Source: JAJZGK01 sp035538795 (GTDB lineage: Bacteria > Pseudomonadota > Alphaproteobacteria > Rhodospirillales > Magnetospirillaceae). From it: 64,000 nucleotides of DNA. The stretch is from positions 186,001-250,000 of the forward strand of contig DATLJS010000020.1 in NCBI GenBank assembly GCA_035538795.1, read 5' to 3'. Below, in pieces: positions 8,135 through 16,895 of this stretch (position 1 is its first letter; every line of letters starts with the position of its first letter). Position numbers and translations under genes: made by a program. The notes under the pieces are model-generated. The model had not been told where the DNA came from, did not search any database, and saw only the letters and a list, made by a program, of their open reading frames with translations.

Positions 8135-8566
8135 ATGCGGACCTTTGTGTGGTCTCAGTCTTTGATGATCGGACATGACCGGATCGATTCCGACCACCGC
8201 GTCCTGATCGGGCTGATCGGCGATATCGAAGAGATGCTGGAAGACGCCAGCGTCACCGACAAAGCCAAGGAAACCTACGATATTTTTCTGTCGTTCCTAA
8301 GCTCGCACTGCGTCTTCGAAGAAAGCCTGATGCGGCAGCTGCCCAGCTTTTACACGCCCAGGATCGAGGAACATTGCCGCCATCACGCCGTGCTGATCGA
8401 GCAGGCCAAAAGCGTGTCCGCCCATTTCGCCGGCGGACGCCCCACCCCCGATCTTCTCAAGGTCTTCCAGAAAACGGTCATCAGCATAACCCGCGACCTG
8501 ATCATGGATGACGTCGAGTTGGTCGGTAATCTGCTGCACGAGCAGCAATTGAGCTTCTCGGCCTGA
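8135..8566 (+). CDS. bacteriohemerythrin-like protein
   Basis: 143-residue four-helix di-iron protein expected to bind O2 or act as an oxygen sensor or carrier. Ligands by family spacing: H21 (in DSDH), H58 and E62 (in HCVFEE), H80 and H84 (in HCRHHAV), D126. The sixth ligand, normally the His of a C-terminal WLxxHIxxxD motif, is D121 by spacing (RDLIMDD), and the Trp is missing too. Iron binding may therefore be altered. RBS AAAGGGAGCG precedes the ATG. Convergent with gph, with the two stop codons only four bases apart. Confidence 0.8.
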   Translation: MRTFVWSQSLMIGHDRIDSDHRVLIGLIGDIEEMLEDASVTDKAKETYDIFLSFLSSHCVFEESLMRQLPSFYTPRIEEHCRHHAVLIEQAKSVSAHFAGGRPTPDLLKVFQKTVISITRDLIMDDVELVGNLLHEQQLSFSA

Positions 8567-8577
8567 CGAATCAGGCC
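8560..8577. terminator. hairpin formed by two convergent stop codons
   Basis: GGCCTGA-CGAA-TCAGGCC: a 7-bp stem and tetraloop. The left arm holds the TGA of the hemerythrin gene and the right arm the TGA of gph on the other strand. No T tract on either side, so it may act as a 3' end stabiliser rather than a full terminator. Confidence 0.45.
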
Positions 8578-9248
8578 ATCAGCGCCGCCGCCACGTCGGG
8601 CAGCCGGGTAAAATCGTCGATCAGAACGTCCGCCCCCAGATCACGAGGGTCGACGTCGCCGTAACCGAACGACACCGCCACCACCGGAATGCCGGCGCCC
8701 CGCGCCGCCAGAACGTCGTTCCTGGTGTCGCCCACCATCACCGCCCTGCCCTCGGCGCCCACGGCCCGCAGGGTGGCGGTCAGATGGCCGGGATCGGGTT
8801 TCTTGGCCGGAACGCTGTCGCCGCCCAGCACGGCGCGAAAGAACTTCATCATGCCCAGCCCCTCCAGCAGTTCCACCGCCAGGTCTCGGGGCTTGTTGGT
8901 GCAGACCGCCATGGCGTGACCGGCCGCGGCCAAACGCTCCAAGGTGGCGATCACACCGGGATAGGGCTTGGTGTCGTGCGCGGCATTGCCGCGATAATGG
9001 TCGATATAGGCCGCCGTCAACTCGCCGATGGAACGGTCGGGCATGCCGCCGGTAGCGGTCAAGGCCCGCTGCACCAGAACGGAAGCGCCGTCGCCGACCC
9101 AGCGGCAAATATCGTCCGGCCCGGCCGCAGGACGCCCCAGATCGGCCAGGAAACGGTTCATCGCCGACAGCATGTCGGGCAGGCTGTCCACCAGAGTGCC
9201 GTCCAGATCGAAGACGAAAATGGCGGGATTGGGCTGATTCGGGATCAT
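8571..9248 (-). CDS. gph: phosphoglycolate phosphatase (HAD superfamily)
   Basis: Dephosphorylates 2-phosphoglycolate from Rubisco oxygenation or DNA repair; HAD hydrolase. About 225 residues, normal for Gph. Motif I FVFDLDGTLVDS gives the nucleophile and acid/base Asp pair. Motif II is VCTNK and motif IV MVGDTRNDV. The four-helix cap (PDMLSAMNRFLADLGRPAAG) is of the Gph type. Two ATG codons are adjacent (9251 and 9248). AGGAGG ends one base before the first, so the second is the likelier initiator. A substrate other than phosphoglycolate is possible within this family. Confidence 0.85.
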   Translation of the reverse strand: MIPNQPNPAIFVFDLDGTLVDSLPDMLSAMNRFLADLGRPAAGPDDICRWVGDGASVLVQRALTATGGMPDRSIGELTAAYIDHYRGNAAHDTKPYPGVIATLERLAAAGHAMAVCTNKPRDLAVELLEGLGMMKFFRAVLGGDSVPAKKPDPGHLTATLRAVGAEGRAVMVGDTRNDVLAARGAGIPVVAVSFGYGDVDPRDLGADVLIDDFTRLPDVAAALMA

Positions 9249-9364
9249 CATTCCTCCTTGGGGGGCAAAGAATAGCGCCCACCGCCAAGGAGGTTACAAG
9301 CCAAATCGTGACTTTCCAGGCGGATCGGGTAAACTCGTTCGCGCTTTTCCACGGAGAACCCCTC

Positions 9365-9646
9365 ATGGCCGACGACAACAGCAACGATTCCGGAGCCGGC
9401 AGCACCAAGGAAGCCGCCTACGACATCCAGGTCGAGCTTTACGCCGTGCTGGGCCATGCCAACGTTCAGGTCAAGCAGCTTCTCAAACTGGGCCGCGGCG
9501 CCGTGGTCGAACTGGACCGCAAGATCAACGAACCCATCGACCTTTACGTCAACAAGATGCTGGTGGGCCGGGGCGAAGTGGTGATCGTCGACGACCGTCT
9601 GGGCGTCACCGTCACCGACATGCTCAAGGGCCAGCGGGGCGGTTGA
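9365..9646 (+). CDS. fliN: flagellar motor switch protein FliN
   Basis: C-ring component of the flagellar switch; it binds CheY-P and participates in export. 93 residues. The SpoA/FliN domain covers nearly the whole protein: VELYAVLGHANVQVKQLLKL, then GAVVELDR, EPIDLYVN and RGEVVIVDDRLGVTVTDM. The ATG at 9365 has GGAGA upstream; an earlier in-frame ATG at 9308 lacks a ribosome site. It stands alone, outside any flagellar operon in this window, after a divergent gph and before the acyl-CoA synthetase fusion. Confidence 0.88.
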   Translation: MADDNSNDSGAGSTKEAAYDIQVELYAVLGHANVQVKQLLKLGRGAVVELDRKINEPIDLYVNKMLVGRGEVVIVDDRLGVTVTDMLKGQRGG

Positions 9647-9705
9647 TTCCCCCTATCCAGACAGGCCATCCCTTACTAAACTTGTGGATAGGGACATGTC
9701 TGATG

Positions 9706-9718
9706 TTGCGCTGCACAA
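9706..9718. promoter_or_regulatory. imperfect 13-bp dyad upstream of the acyl-CoA synthetase fusion
   Basis: TTGCGCTGCACAA is close to a palindrome (TTGYGCWGCRCAA). It lies 131 bases before the start at 9849 in a 200-base non-coding gap, with GATAAT close by. It may be an operator; no regulator is assigned. Confidence 0.3.
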
Positions 9719-9848
9719 TAAATCGGATAATGTTCCTGCAAGGCAGGCGTGCGAAAGAAACGCCGGCCGGGGTCTGATGCATGTCCGATGACGCCTCCGG
9801 CGTGCGGAACTGTATCGGGCCGCAAGCAAGACAATAAGAGGCCTCACC

Positions 9849-12572
9849 ATGAGCACCCGCAACCTGTCCAGCCTGTTCCGTCCGAAATCCGTCGCCGTGC
9901 TCGGCGCGGCCGAGCGTGACAATTCCGTCGGCTCCCTGGTCATGCGCAATCTGATGCAAGGCGGATTCAACGGCCCGATCATGCCGATCAACGCCAAGCT
10001 TCAGTCGGTCGGCGGCGTCCTGGCCTACAAGAACGTGGAAAGCCTGCCGGTGGTGCCCGACATGGCCATTCTCTGCACGCCGCCCAACACCATCGCCGAC
10101 GACATCCGCAAACTGGGGGAACGCGGCACCAAGGCCGCCATCGTGCTGACCGGCGGCCTGGGCGCCACCCTGGATGCCCAGGGCGCCAGCCCGCAGACCA
10201 AGGTTATGGAAATCGCCCGCAGCTTCGGCATGCGCATCCTGGGGCCCAACTGTCTGGGCATCATGGTGCCGCAGATCGGCCTGAACGCCAGCTTCTCGCA
10301 TCGTTCCGCCGAACCGGGCCGCATCGCCTTCGTTTCGCAATCGGGCGCTTTGTGCACCGCCGTGCTCGACTGGGCGCGGCCCAAGGGCATCGGCTTTTCC
10401 CATTTCATCAGTCTGGGCGACGCCGCCGACGTTGATTTCGGTGACGTGCTGGACTATCTGGGCTCGGATCCTTCGACCCGGGCCATTCTGCTGTTCATCG
10501 AAACCATCCGCGAACGCCGCAACTTCATGTCGGCCGCCCGCGCCGCCTCCCGCAACAAGCCGATCCTGGCCATCAAGGCCGGCCGCGTGGCCGAAAGCGC
10601 CAAGGCCGCCGTCTCCCACACCGGCGCCCTGGCCGGCGCCGACGACGTCTACGACGCGGCGCTGCGCCGCGCCGGCATGCTGCGGGTGTACACTCTGGAC
10701 GAGATGTTCACCGCCGTGGAAACCCTGGCCCGCTCCAAGCCGCCCCAGGGCGAAAAGCTGGGCATCGTCACCAACGGCGGCGGCATCGGCATCATGGCCG
10801 TCGACGAACTGATCGAAATGGGCGGCTCGCTGGCCGAACTGGCCGAACCGACCATCGAAAAACTGAATGCCGTTCTGCCCAAGAACTGGTCCCACAACAA
10901 CCCCATCGACATCAACGGCGACGCCAACGGCGATCGTTACGTCAAGGCCGTCGACGTGCTGCTGGAAGCCGAGGAAGTGCATTCCATCCTGGCCATGCAC
11001 GCCCCCACCGCCCTGACCGACGCCAACGAGATCGCCGAAAAGATCATCCAGACCGCCAAGTCCCACCGCGCCAACGTCATGACCTGCTGGGTCGGGCAGG
11101 AGCAGGTCGGCCCGGCCCGACGCCTGTTCCGCGAGGCCGGCCTGCCCACCTACGAAACCCCCGACCAGGCCGTGCACGCTTTCATGCATCTGGTGAACTA
11201 TCGCCGGAACCAGGAAATGCTGATGGAAATGCCGCCGTCGGCCCTGTCGGACTTCATCCCCGACATCGAGGCTGCGCGCGGCGTCATCCGTCAGGCGCTG
11301 GCCAACGGCAACGAGGTCTTGAGCGAGCCCGAAGCCAAGGCCGTGCTGACCGCCTACGGCATTCCCACCGTCACGACCCTGACCGCCGCCACTCCGGCCG
11401 AAGCGGCCAAGCTGGCCAAAAAGATCGGCGGCCCGGTGGCGCTGAAGATTCTGTCCCACGACATCGCCCACAAATCCGACGTCGGCGGCGTCATGCTCAA
11501 TCTCCAAGACCCGGCCGAGGTGGAAAAAGCCGCCAACGCCATGCTGGAGAACGTGGCCCATAAGTTCCCCGAAGCCCGCATCGAAGGCTTCACCGTGCAG
11601 ACCATGGCCCGCCGCCCCGGCGCCCAGGAAATCATCATCGGCGTCACCACCGACCCCATCTTCGGCCCGGTCATCATGTTCGGCCAGGGCGGCGTGGCGG
11701 TCGAGGTGATCAAGGATCACGCCATCGGCCTGCCGCCGCTGAACATGAGCCTGTCGCGGGAACTGATCCAGCGCACCCGCGTCTCGAAGCTGCTGGAGGG
11801 CTACCGAGACCTGCCGCCGGCGGACATCGACGCCATCTGCCTGACCCTGATGAAGATTTCCCAGATGATCATCGACATCCCGGAAATCATCGAGCTGGAC
11901 ATCAATCCGCTGTTCGCCGACGCCCAGGGCGTGCTGGCCCTGGACGCCAGCATCCGCGCGTCCTCCACCGTGGTGCCTTCGGTCCAGCGTCTGGCCATCC
12001 GCCCCTATCCGAAGTCCCTGGAAGAGGTTTGGCCCATGCGCGACGGCCGCAAGGTGCTGATCCGCCCCATCCGCCCCGAGGACGAACCCAAGCATCACGT
12101 CTTCATCTCGAAGCTGACCCCCGAAGACATCCGCTTCCGCTTCTTCGGACTGGTGGGCGAGTTGCCCCACTCGGAAATGGCCCGCCTGACCCAGATCGAC
12201 TATGACCGCGAAATGGCCTTCATCGCCGTTCTGCTGGATGAAAACGGCGACGCCACCGGCGACACCATGGGCGTGGTCCGCACCGTCACCGACCCCGACA
12301 ACGAAAACGCCGAATTCGCCGTGGTGGTCCGCTCCGACCTGAAAGGCTCCGGTCTGGGCAAGAAGCTGATGCTGAAGATTATCGAGTATTCGGAAATCCG
12401 CGATACCGCCAAGGTCGTCGGCCAAGTGCTGACCGACAATTCGCGCATGCTGAAATTCGTGGAAAGCCTGGGCTTCAAGCGCATCAAATACGTGGAAAGC
12501 GACATCGTCGAAGTCGCCCTTGACGTCCGCGCCCGCAAGGCGGTGAAAGAGGCCGAAAAGGCCGGAGCTTAA
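9849..12572 (+). CDS. acyl-CoA synthetase (NDP-forming)-GNAT fusion, Pat-like
   Basis: 907 residues. The domain order is that of protein lysine acetyltransferases such as Salmonella Pat: CoA-binding domain (about 1-140), succinyl-CoA-ligase-like domains, ATP-grasp (about 490-700), then a GNAT domain (about 730-900) with acetyl-CoA motif LKGSGLGKKL. His257 lies in SHTGALAG, the position of the phosphohistidine in ADP-forming acetyl-CoA synthetases, so the front half may still be catalytic. Expected roles are acetylation of metabolic enzymes such as acetyl-CoA synthetase, or acyl-CoA synthesis. It is a single gene closed by its own terminator. Confidence 0.88.
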   Translation: MSTRNLSSLFRPKSVAVLGAAERDNSVGSLVMRNLMQGGFNGPIMPINAKLQSVGGVLAYKNVESLPVVPDMAILCTPPNTIADDIRKLGERGTKAAIVLTGGLGATLDAQGASPQTKVMEIARSFGMRILGPNCLGIMVPQIGLNASFSHRSAEPGRIAFVSQSGALCTAVLDWARPKGIGFSHFISLGDAADVDFGDVLDYLGSDPSTRAILLFIETIRERRNFMSAARAASRNKPILAIKAGRVAESAKAAVSHTGALAGADDVYDAALRRAGMLRVYTLDEMFTAVETLARSKPPQGEKLGIVTNGGGIGIMAVDELIEMGGSLAELAEPTIEKLNAVLPKNWSHNNPIDINGDANGDRYVKAVDVLLEAEEVHSILAMHAPTALTDANEIAEKIIQTAKSHRANVMTCWVGQEQVGPARRLFREAGLPTYETPDQAVHAFMHLVNYRRNQEMLMEMPPSALSDFIPDIEAARGVIRQALANGNEVLSEPEAKAVLTAYGIPTVTTLTAATPAEAAKLAKKIGGPVALKILSHDIAHKSDVGGVMLNLQDPAEVEKAANAMLENVAHKFPEARIEGFTVQTMARRPGAQEIIIGVTTDPIFGPVIMFGQGGVAVEVIKDHAIGLPPLNMSLSRELIQRTRVSKLLEGYRDLPPADIDAICLTLMKISQMIIDIPEIIELDINPLFADAQGVLALDASIRASSTVVPSVQRLAIRPYPKSLEEVWPMRDGRKVLIRPIRPEDEPKHHVFISKLTPEDIRFRFFGLVGELPHSEMARLTQIDYDREMAFIAVLLDENGDATGDTMGVVRTVTDPDNENAEFAVVVRSDLKGSGLGKKLMLKIIEYSEIRDTAKVVGQVLTDNSRMLKFVESLGFKRIKYVESDIVEVALDVRARKAVKEAEKAGA

Positions 12573-12580
12573 GACCGGTC

Positions 12581-12612
12581 AAGGGCGGAGCTTTTCGGCT
12601 CCGCCCTTTTTT
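12581..12612 (+). terminator. terminator of the Pat-like gene
   Basis: 9-bp stem GGGCGGAGC / GCTCCGCCC (12583-12591 with 12598-12606) followed by TTTTTT. It separates the convergent malonyl-CoA decarboxylase gene. Confidence 0.88.
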
Positions 12613-12616
12613 CGGC

Positions 12617-14050
12617 CTATTCCTTGCCCAGCGCCTTGACCGCCGAAGACAGCACGATCTTGCCCTGGCCGCGGTATGATTCGTGATTGGCGTCGATTTC
12701 CGACAGCTTGTACAAATAGTTGATCATCATCCCCGCCGACTGGGTGATTCCCTTGGCCGAACCGTCGCCCAGCCAGTTCAGGCGCTCCATGCGGGCGCCG
12801 TTGCTCAAGTGGAAATGCGCCACCGGATCGAGGGCGCGGCCCGATCCCTTCTTTTCCCCCAGATAGCGCACGCACAGCCGCGACAGCAGCGGGCGCAACT
12901 GCTCGGCCAGGGCGGTGTCCGACTGCCAGGGCGCCGCCAGAACGGCTTTCAGGCTGCACTCGGCCCCCAAAGCCTTGGAAACGCCGGCCAGGACCTTCTG
13001 ATCGGCGGGCAGGAGCAGGCTCCCCTCGCCGGTCGCCAGCTTCTCATCCAGCCAGGAACGGAAACCGGGAATGGGAGACAGAGTGGCGAAAGTCTTCAGG
13101 TTGGGGAATTCATGGCTCAGACGATCGACCACCTTCTTGATCAGGAAGTTGCCGAAGCTGATGCCCACCAGGCCCTTTTGAGCGTTGTTGATGGAATAGA
13201 AAATGGCGGTGTCGGCCTTTTCCGGATCGCCGACGGGAGCGTTTTCATCCAACAGCTCCAGCACGTTGCCGGCCATGCCGTTGACCAGCGCCACCTCGAC
13301 GAAGATCAACGGCTCGTCCGGCATGCGCGGATGGAAGAAGGCATAGAGCCGCCGGTCTGAATCCAAGCGGTTTTTCAGATCGCGCCAGCCCTGGATGGCG
13401 TGCACGGCCTCGTAGGCCATGATCTTTTCCAGCACCAGGGCCGAAGACCGCCAGGTGATGCGCTCCAGTTCCAGGAAGCCGACGTCGAACCAGGAATCCA
13501 GCAAATCCTTCAGATCGCTTTCCAAAGCCGCCATGGCGGCATCAGCACGGGTCAAGGGCAGCAGTTCGGCCCGCAGATCCACCAGGAACTTGACGCCTTC
13601 CGGCAGCGCGTTGAACTGGGTCAGCAGCCGCAAACGCGGGCTTTCCAAAGCTTGCCGCAGGGATTGCTCGGCCTTGAAGCGGGCAGGCAGATCGGCGGCG
13701 GCCGCAACGTCGGCCATGGCGGCATCGACCCGGACGCGGTCGGTACCGAATTCGTCGGCCAGAATGCGCAGGAAGCGCTTGCGTCCCTCGGCGTTCAACG
13801 CCAGATAAGACCGCCCCAGAGCGGCGGCGCGGGCGCGGGCGGAAACCTCGCCGCCCTTCTCTTCCAGGCAATCGCGCATCTGGGCCCGCAGAATGTCGGC
13901 GTCGTCGGCGGGAAGCTCGGGCGAGATGGCCTTGGGCGCGGCCCCCAGGGTGGCGGCGATGTCGCGCCACAAGCCGCGCAGATTTTTAAACCGGTCGAAA
14001 AACCCGGCTTGAGGCGGAGATACGGTCGTTGTTGCTTTTACCTGTTCCAT
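12617..14050 (-). CDS. malonyl-CoA decarboxylase
   Basis: Converts malonyl-CoA to acetyl-CoA and CO2. 477 residues; the N-terminal part is the helical MCD oligomerisation domain and the C-terminal part the GNAT-fold catalytic domain. Family blocks visible are HPRMPDEPLIFVEVAL, DTAIFYSINNAQKGL and FKTLSPIPGFRSWL-like sequence (here LKTFATLSPIPGFRSWL). A Ser/His catalytic pair is expected in the last 150 residues (HFHLSNGA). AGGAGG precedes the ATG by about five bases and sits just after the stop of nnr, so the two are one operon. No malonyl-CoA synthetase neighbour is present. Confidence 0.9.
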   Translation of the reverse strand: MEQVKATTTVSPPQAGFFDRFKNLRGLWRDIAATLGAAPKAISPELPADDADILRAQMRDCLEEKGGEVSARARAAALGRSYLALNAEGRKRFLRILADEFGTDRVRVDAAMADVAAAADLPARFKAEQSLRQALESPRLRLLTQFNALPEGVKFLVDLRAELLPLTRADAAMAALESDLKDLLDSWFDVGFLELERITWRSSALVLEKIMAYEAVHAIQGWRDLKNRLDSDRRLYAFFHPRMPDEPLIFVEVALVNGMAGNVLELLDENAPVGDPEKADTAIFYSINNAQKGLVGISFGNFLIKKVVDRLSHEFPNLKTFATLSPIPGFRSWLDEKLATGEGSLLLPADQKVLAGVSKALGAECSLKAVLAAPWQSDTALAEQLRPLLSRLCVRYLGEKKGSGRALDPVAHFHLSNGARMERLNWLGDGSAKGITQSAGMMINYLYKLSEIDANHESYRGQGKIVLSSAVKALGKE

Positions 14051-14066
14051 GACTCCCTCCTGAAGA

Positions 14067-15503
14067 TCAGCCCATCCTCAGAAAAACCTTGGGCAGTTGG
14101 TCGGCCAGATCTTCGGCGATCAGGCCGGGCCCGAATGCTTTCGCCGCCTCGCCGTGCATCCAGGCGGCGGCGCAGGCGGCTTTGAAGCGATCCATTCCCT
14201 GGGCCAGCAAACCGCCGACAATACCGGCCAAAACATCCCCCGACCCCGCCGTCGCCAACGTCGGCGGCGCGTTGACCGTCACCACGGCCCGGCCGTCCGG
14301 AGAGGCGATCACCGTGTCCGGCCCCTTCAGCAGCACCACCGCCCCGCTCTCCGCCGCCGCCAGCCGGGCGCGGCTCAAGCGATCGCCCTGGTGGAGGAAA
14401 AGACGGGAATACTCTCCATCATGTGGGGTTATTACCGGAATGCCGCCAGCCCCCCAAAGCTGTTTTCCGTGATTTTTGAATGACGTGAGGGCATCGGCAT
14501 CCAGAACGCAGGCCTTGCCTGCCGCCAAAGCGTCGAGAACCAGACGCCGCGTCGCCTCTCCGGCTCCCAGGCCGGGGCCGATGACGGCGGCGTTGCGACG
14601 GGGATCGGCCAGCAGATTCGGCCAACCGGCGGCGCTTTCGACGATGACGCCGGGGTCGCCGGCGCGATAGACGTCGGCGGCCCCGGGCGGAGAAACAATG
14701 GAACAAAGCCCGGCCCCGGCCCGCCGCGCCGCCCGCGCCGCCAGCCGCGCCGCGCCGGTCATCGAGCCGCCGCCTGCCACCAGCAGATGGCCGCGACCAT
14801 ATTTATGCCCCTGGGCATCCAGGCGCGGCAAGTCATCGCGCCATTGCTCGGGGGTATTGATCCAGAAATCGGGGGAAATCGCTTCCAGCACGCCGTCGGG
14901 AATGCCGATGTCGCCCACCACCACCTCGCCGCACAAGGCCCGCCCCGGCATCAGCGCGTGAGCGGGCTTGGGACGGAAGAAGGTCACGGTCAGCGCCGCC
15001 TGGATCACCATCCCCGAGGAATCGCCGGTATTGCCGTCCAGGCCGCTGGGCACGTCCACCGCCACTACGTCCAAATTACGCCGATTAATCTCTCCGACCA
15101 TGGCCGCGGCCTCTCCGTCCAGGGTACGGTTCAGTCCCGCTCCAAACAAGGCGTCGACCACCAGGGGAGAGCCGTTCAGGATGTCCGTGGCAAAAGGCTG
15201 CACAATCCCTCGCCAGCGGGCGGCCATAGCCGCCGCGTCGCCGCGCAAGGCCGTCACGTCGCCCAGCAAAGCCAGCGACACCGGCCAGCCCCAGCTTTCC
15301 AGCAACCGCGCCGCCGCGAAACCGTCGCCGCCATTGTTGCCGGGACCGCACAGCACGGCCACGGCGCGCGGACGGAAGCGTCGGCGGATGGCGTTGGCCA
15401 CCTGCCAGCCCGCCGCCTCCATCAGGCTCTCGCCGGAAATCCCGGCGGCCATGGCGGCCTGATCGGCACGATACATCTGCTGGGTGGTCAACAGGCAGGT
15501 CAT
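14067..15503 (-). CDS. nnr: bifunctional NAD(P)H-hydrate epimerase/dehydratase
   Basis: Repairs damaged NAD(P)H hydrates. 478 residues, the usual length of the fused enzyme. The N-terminal NnrE domain (about 1-210) shows VLCGPGNNGGDGFAAARL, VDALFGAGLNR and VAVDVPSGLDGNTG. The C-terminal NnrD domain (about 220-478) shows HLLVAGGGSMTGAA, VITPHDGEYSRL and the ATP/ADP-binding ATAGSGDVLAGIVGG. The start at 15503 has GGAG eight bases upstream; a longer open frame upstream overlaps the divergent dadA gene. It is cotranscribed with malonyl-CoA decarboxylase (gap 16 bases). Confidence 0.95.
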   Translation of the reverse strand: MTCLLTTQQMYRADQAAMAAGISGESLMEAAGWQVANAIRRRFRPRAVAVLCGPGNNGGDGFAAARLLESWGWPVSLALLGDVTALRGDAAAMAARWRGIVQPFATDILNGSPLVVDALFGAGLNRTLDGEAAAMVGEINRRNLDVVAVDVPSGLDGNTGDSSGMVIQAALTVTFFRPKPAHALMPGRALCGEVVVGDIGIPDGVLEAISPDFWINTPEQWRDDLPRLDAQGHKYGRGHLLVAGGGSMTGAARLAARAARRAGAGLCSIVSPPGAADVYRAGDPGVIVESAAGWPNLLADPRRNAAVIGPGLGAGEATRRLVLDALAAGKACVLDADALTSFKNHGKQLWGAGGIPVITPHDGEYSRLFLHQGDRLSRARLAAAESGAVVLLKGPDTVIASPDGRAVVTVNAPPTLATAGSGDVLAGIVGGLLAQGMDRFKAACAAAWMHGEAAKAFGPGLIAEDLADQLPKVFLRMG

Positions 15504-15618
15504 GGGGCTACTCCATTCCCTTTCCAGGGTAATACCAGCATTGCGCTTGGCAAGGGCTAGCTGACCTTTCTGGAGCGGAGTATATAGGGGGCCGTCGTTT
15601 TTCGAGCGGAGGCCGTCT

Positions 15619-16878
15619 GTGAAGGTCGTGGTCATGGGAGCCGGCGTGGTCGGCGTCACGTCCGCCTGGTATCTGGCCGAGGCCGGACACGAGGTGACGG
15701 TGGTCGACCGCCAGGACGGCGCCGCCCTGGAAACCAGTTTCGCCAACGGCGGGCAAGTCTCGCCCTGCCACGCCGAACCCTGGGCCAATCCCGCCACGCC
15801 GATGCGCGCCCTGCGCTGGATGGGCCGCGAAGACGCGCCCTTGCTGTTCCGCTGGAACCGCTTCGATCCGGCCCTGTGGACCTGGGGAGCGCGCTTCCTG
15901 TTGAACTGCACCGCCAGACGGGCGCACGCCAACACCGACCGCACCCTGCGCGTCGCCGTCTATTCCCGCGCCTGTCTTCAGGCGCTACGCCAGTTGACCG
16001 GCCTGCAATACGACCAGAAAACCCTGGGCATCCTGCATATTTATCGGGACACGAACGAATTCGAGAACGCCCGCAAAGCCTCGGAACTGATGAACAGCCT
16101 CGGCTTGGAGCGTCAGGAAAAGACGCCCGATCAGGCGGTGGAAATCGAACCGGCCCTGGCTTGCGTCCACGGCGATTTGGCCGGCGCGATCATGACGCCC
16201 GGCGACGAATCCGGCGACGCCCACAAATTCACCCGTGCCCTGGCCGAGCTCTGCGCCAAGCGCGGCGTCACCTTCCTTTACGGCACCCGCATCGACGAAT
16301 TGGAGCTGTCGGGCAACCGACTGGCCTCCATCTCCACCAGCCGGGGCCGCATCCATGCCGACGCCTTCGTGCTGGCCGCCGCCAGCTGGAGCCCCCTGCT
16401 GGCCCGTCAGGTCGATTTGCGCCTGCCCATCTATCCGGCCAAGGGCTATTCCGCCACCCTGGCGGTGACGGACGAAGCCAAGGCGCCGACGGTCAGCATC
16501 ACCGACGACGAGCATAAGATGGTCTACAGCCGCCTGGGCGGGCGCCTGCGCTGTGCCGGCACCGCCGAACTGGCGGGATGGAACACCGACATGAACGAAG
16601 GCCGCGCCAGGCTGGTGGCGTCGCTTGCCGAGGGACTGTTTCCCGGCGCCGGCGACTTCTCACGGGCCAAACTGTGGTGCGGCCTGCGTCCGGTCACGCC
16701 GGATTCCGTACCTATTCTGGGGGGCACGAAGGTGCCGGGGCTTTACCTCAACACCGGCCACGGAACCTTGGGCTGGACCATGTCTTGCGGTTCAGCCAAG
16801 CTGTTGGCCGACATTGTTTCCGGACGCCCCCCCGAGATCGACACCGAAGGATTGGGGCTGGACCGGTTTCTCCTGTAA
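15619..16878 (+). CDS. dadA: D-amino acid dehydrogenase (FAD-dependent)
   Basis: Oxidative deamination of D-amino acids at the membrane, typically D-alanine to pyruvate. 419 residues. The N-terminal dinucleotide fold is VVVMGAGVVGVTSAWYLA with the family's next block ETSFANGGQVSP. The C-terminal block GLRPVTPDSVPILGGT and NTGHGTLGWTMSCGS are DadA hallmarks. The start is GTG with GGAGG seven bases upstream. No alanine racemase is adjacent, but alanine dehydrogenase is encoded at 25.6-26.7 kb. Followed after 17 bases by a glycosyltransferase-like gene. Confidence 0.93.
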   Translation: MKVVVMGAGVVGVTSAWYLAEAGHEVTVVDRQDGAALETSFANGGQVSPCHAEPWANPATPMRALRWMGREDAPLLFRWNRFDPALWTWGARFLLNCTARRAHANTDRTLRVAVYSRACLQALRQLTGLQYDQKTLGILHIYRDTNEFENARKASELMNSLGLERQEKTPDQAVEIEPALACVHGDLAGAIMTPGDESGDAHKFTRALAELCAKRGVTFLYGTRIDELELSGNRLASISTSRGRIHADAFVLAAASWSPLLARQVDLRLPIYPAKGYSATLAVTDEAKAPTVSITDDEHKMVYSRLGGRLRCAGTAELAGWNTDMNEGRARLVASLAEGLFPGAGDFSRAKLWCGLRPVTPDSVPILGGTKVPGLYLNTGHGTLGWTMSCGSAKLLADIVSGRPPEIDTEGLGLDRFLL

Positions 16879-16895
16879 GGCGGAGCATAACGTCC

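Noticed and set aside
9624..12425. 933-codon open frame antisense to the Pat-like gene
   Set aside because: Composition is Gly/His/Asp-rich in the pattern of a reversed GC-rich gene, with no recognisable domain or ribosome site; the plus-strand gene shows clear domains.
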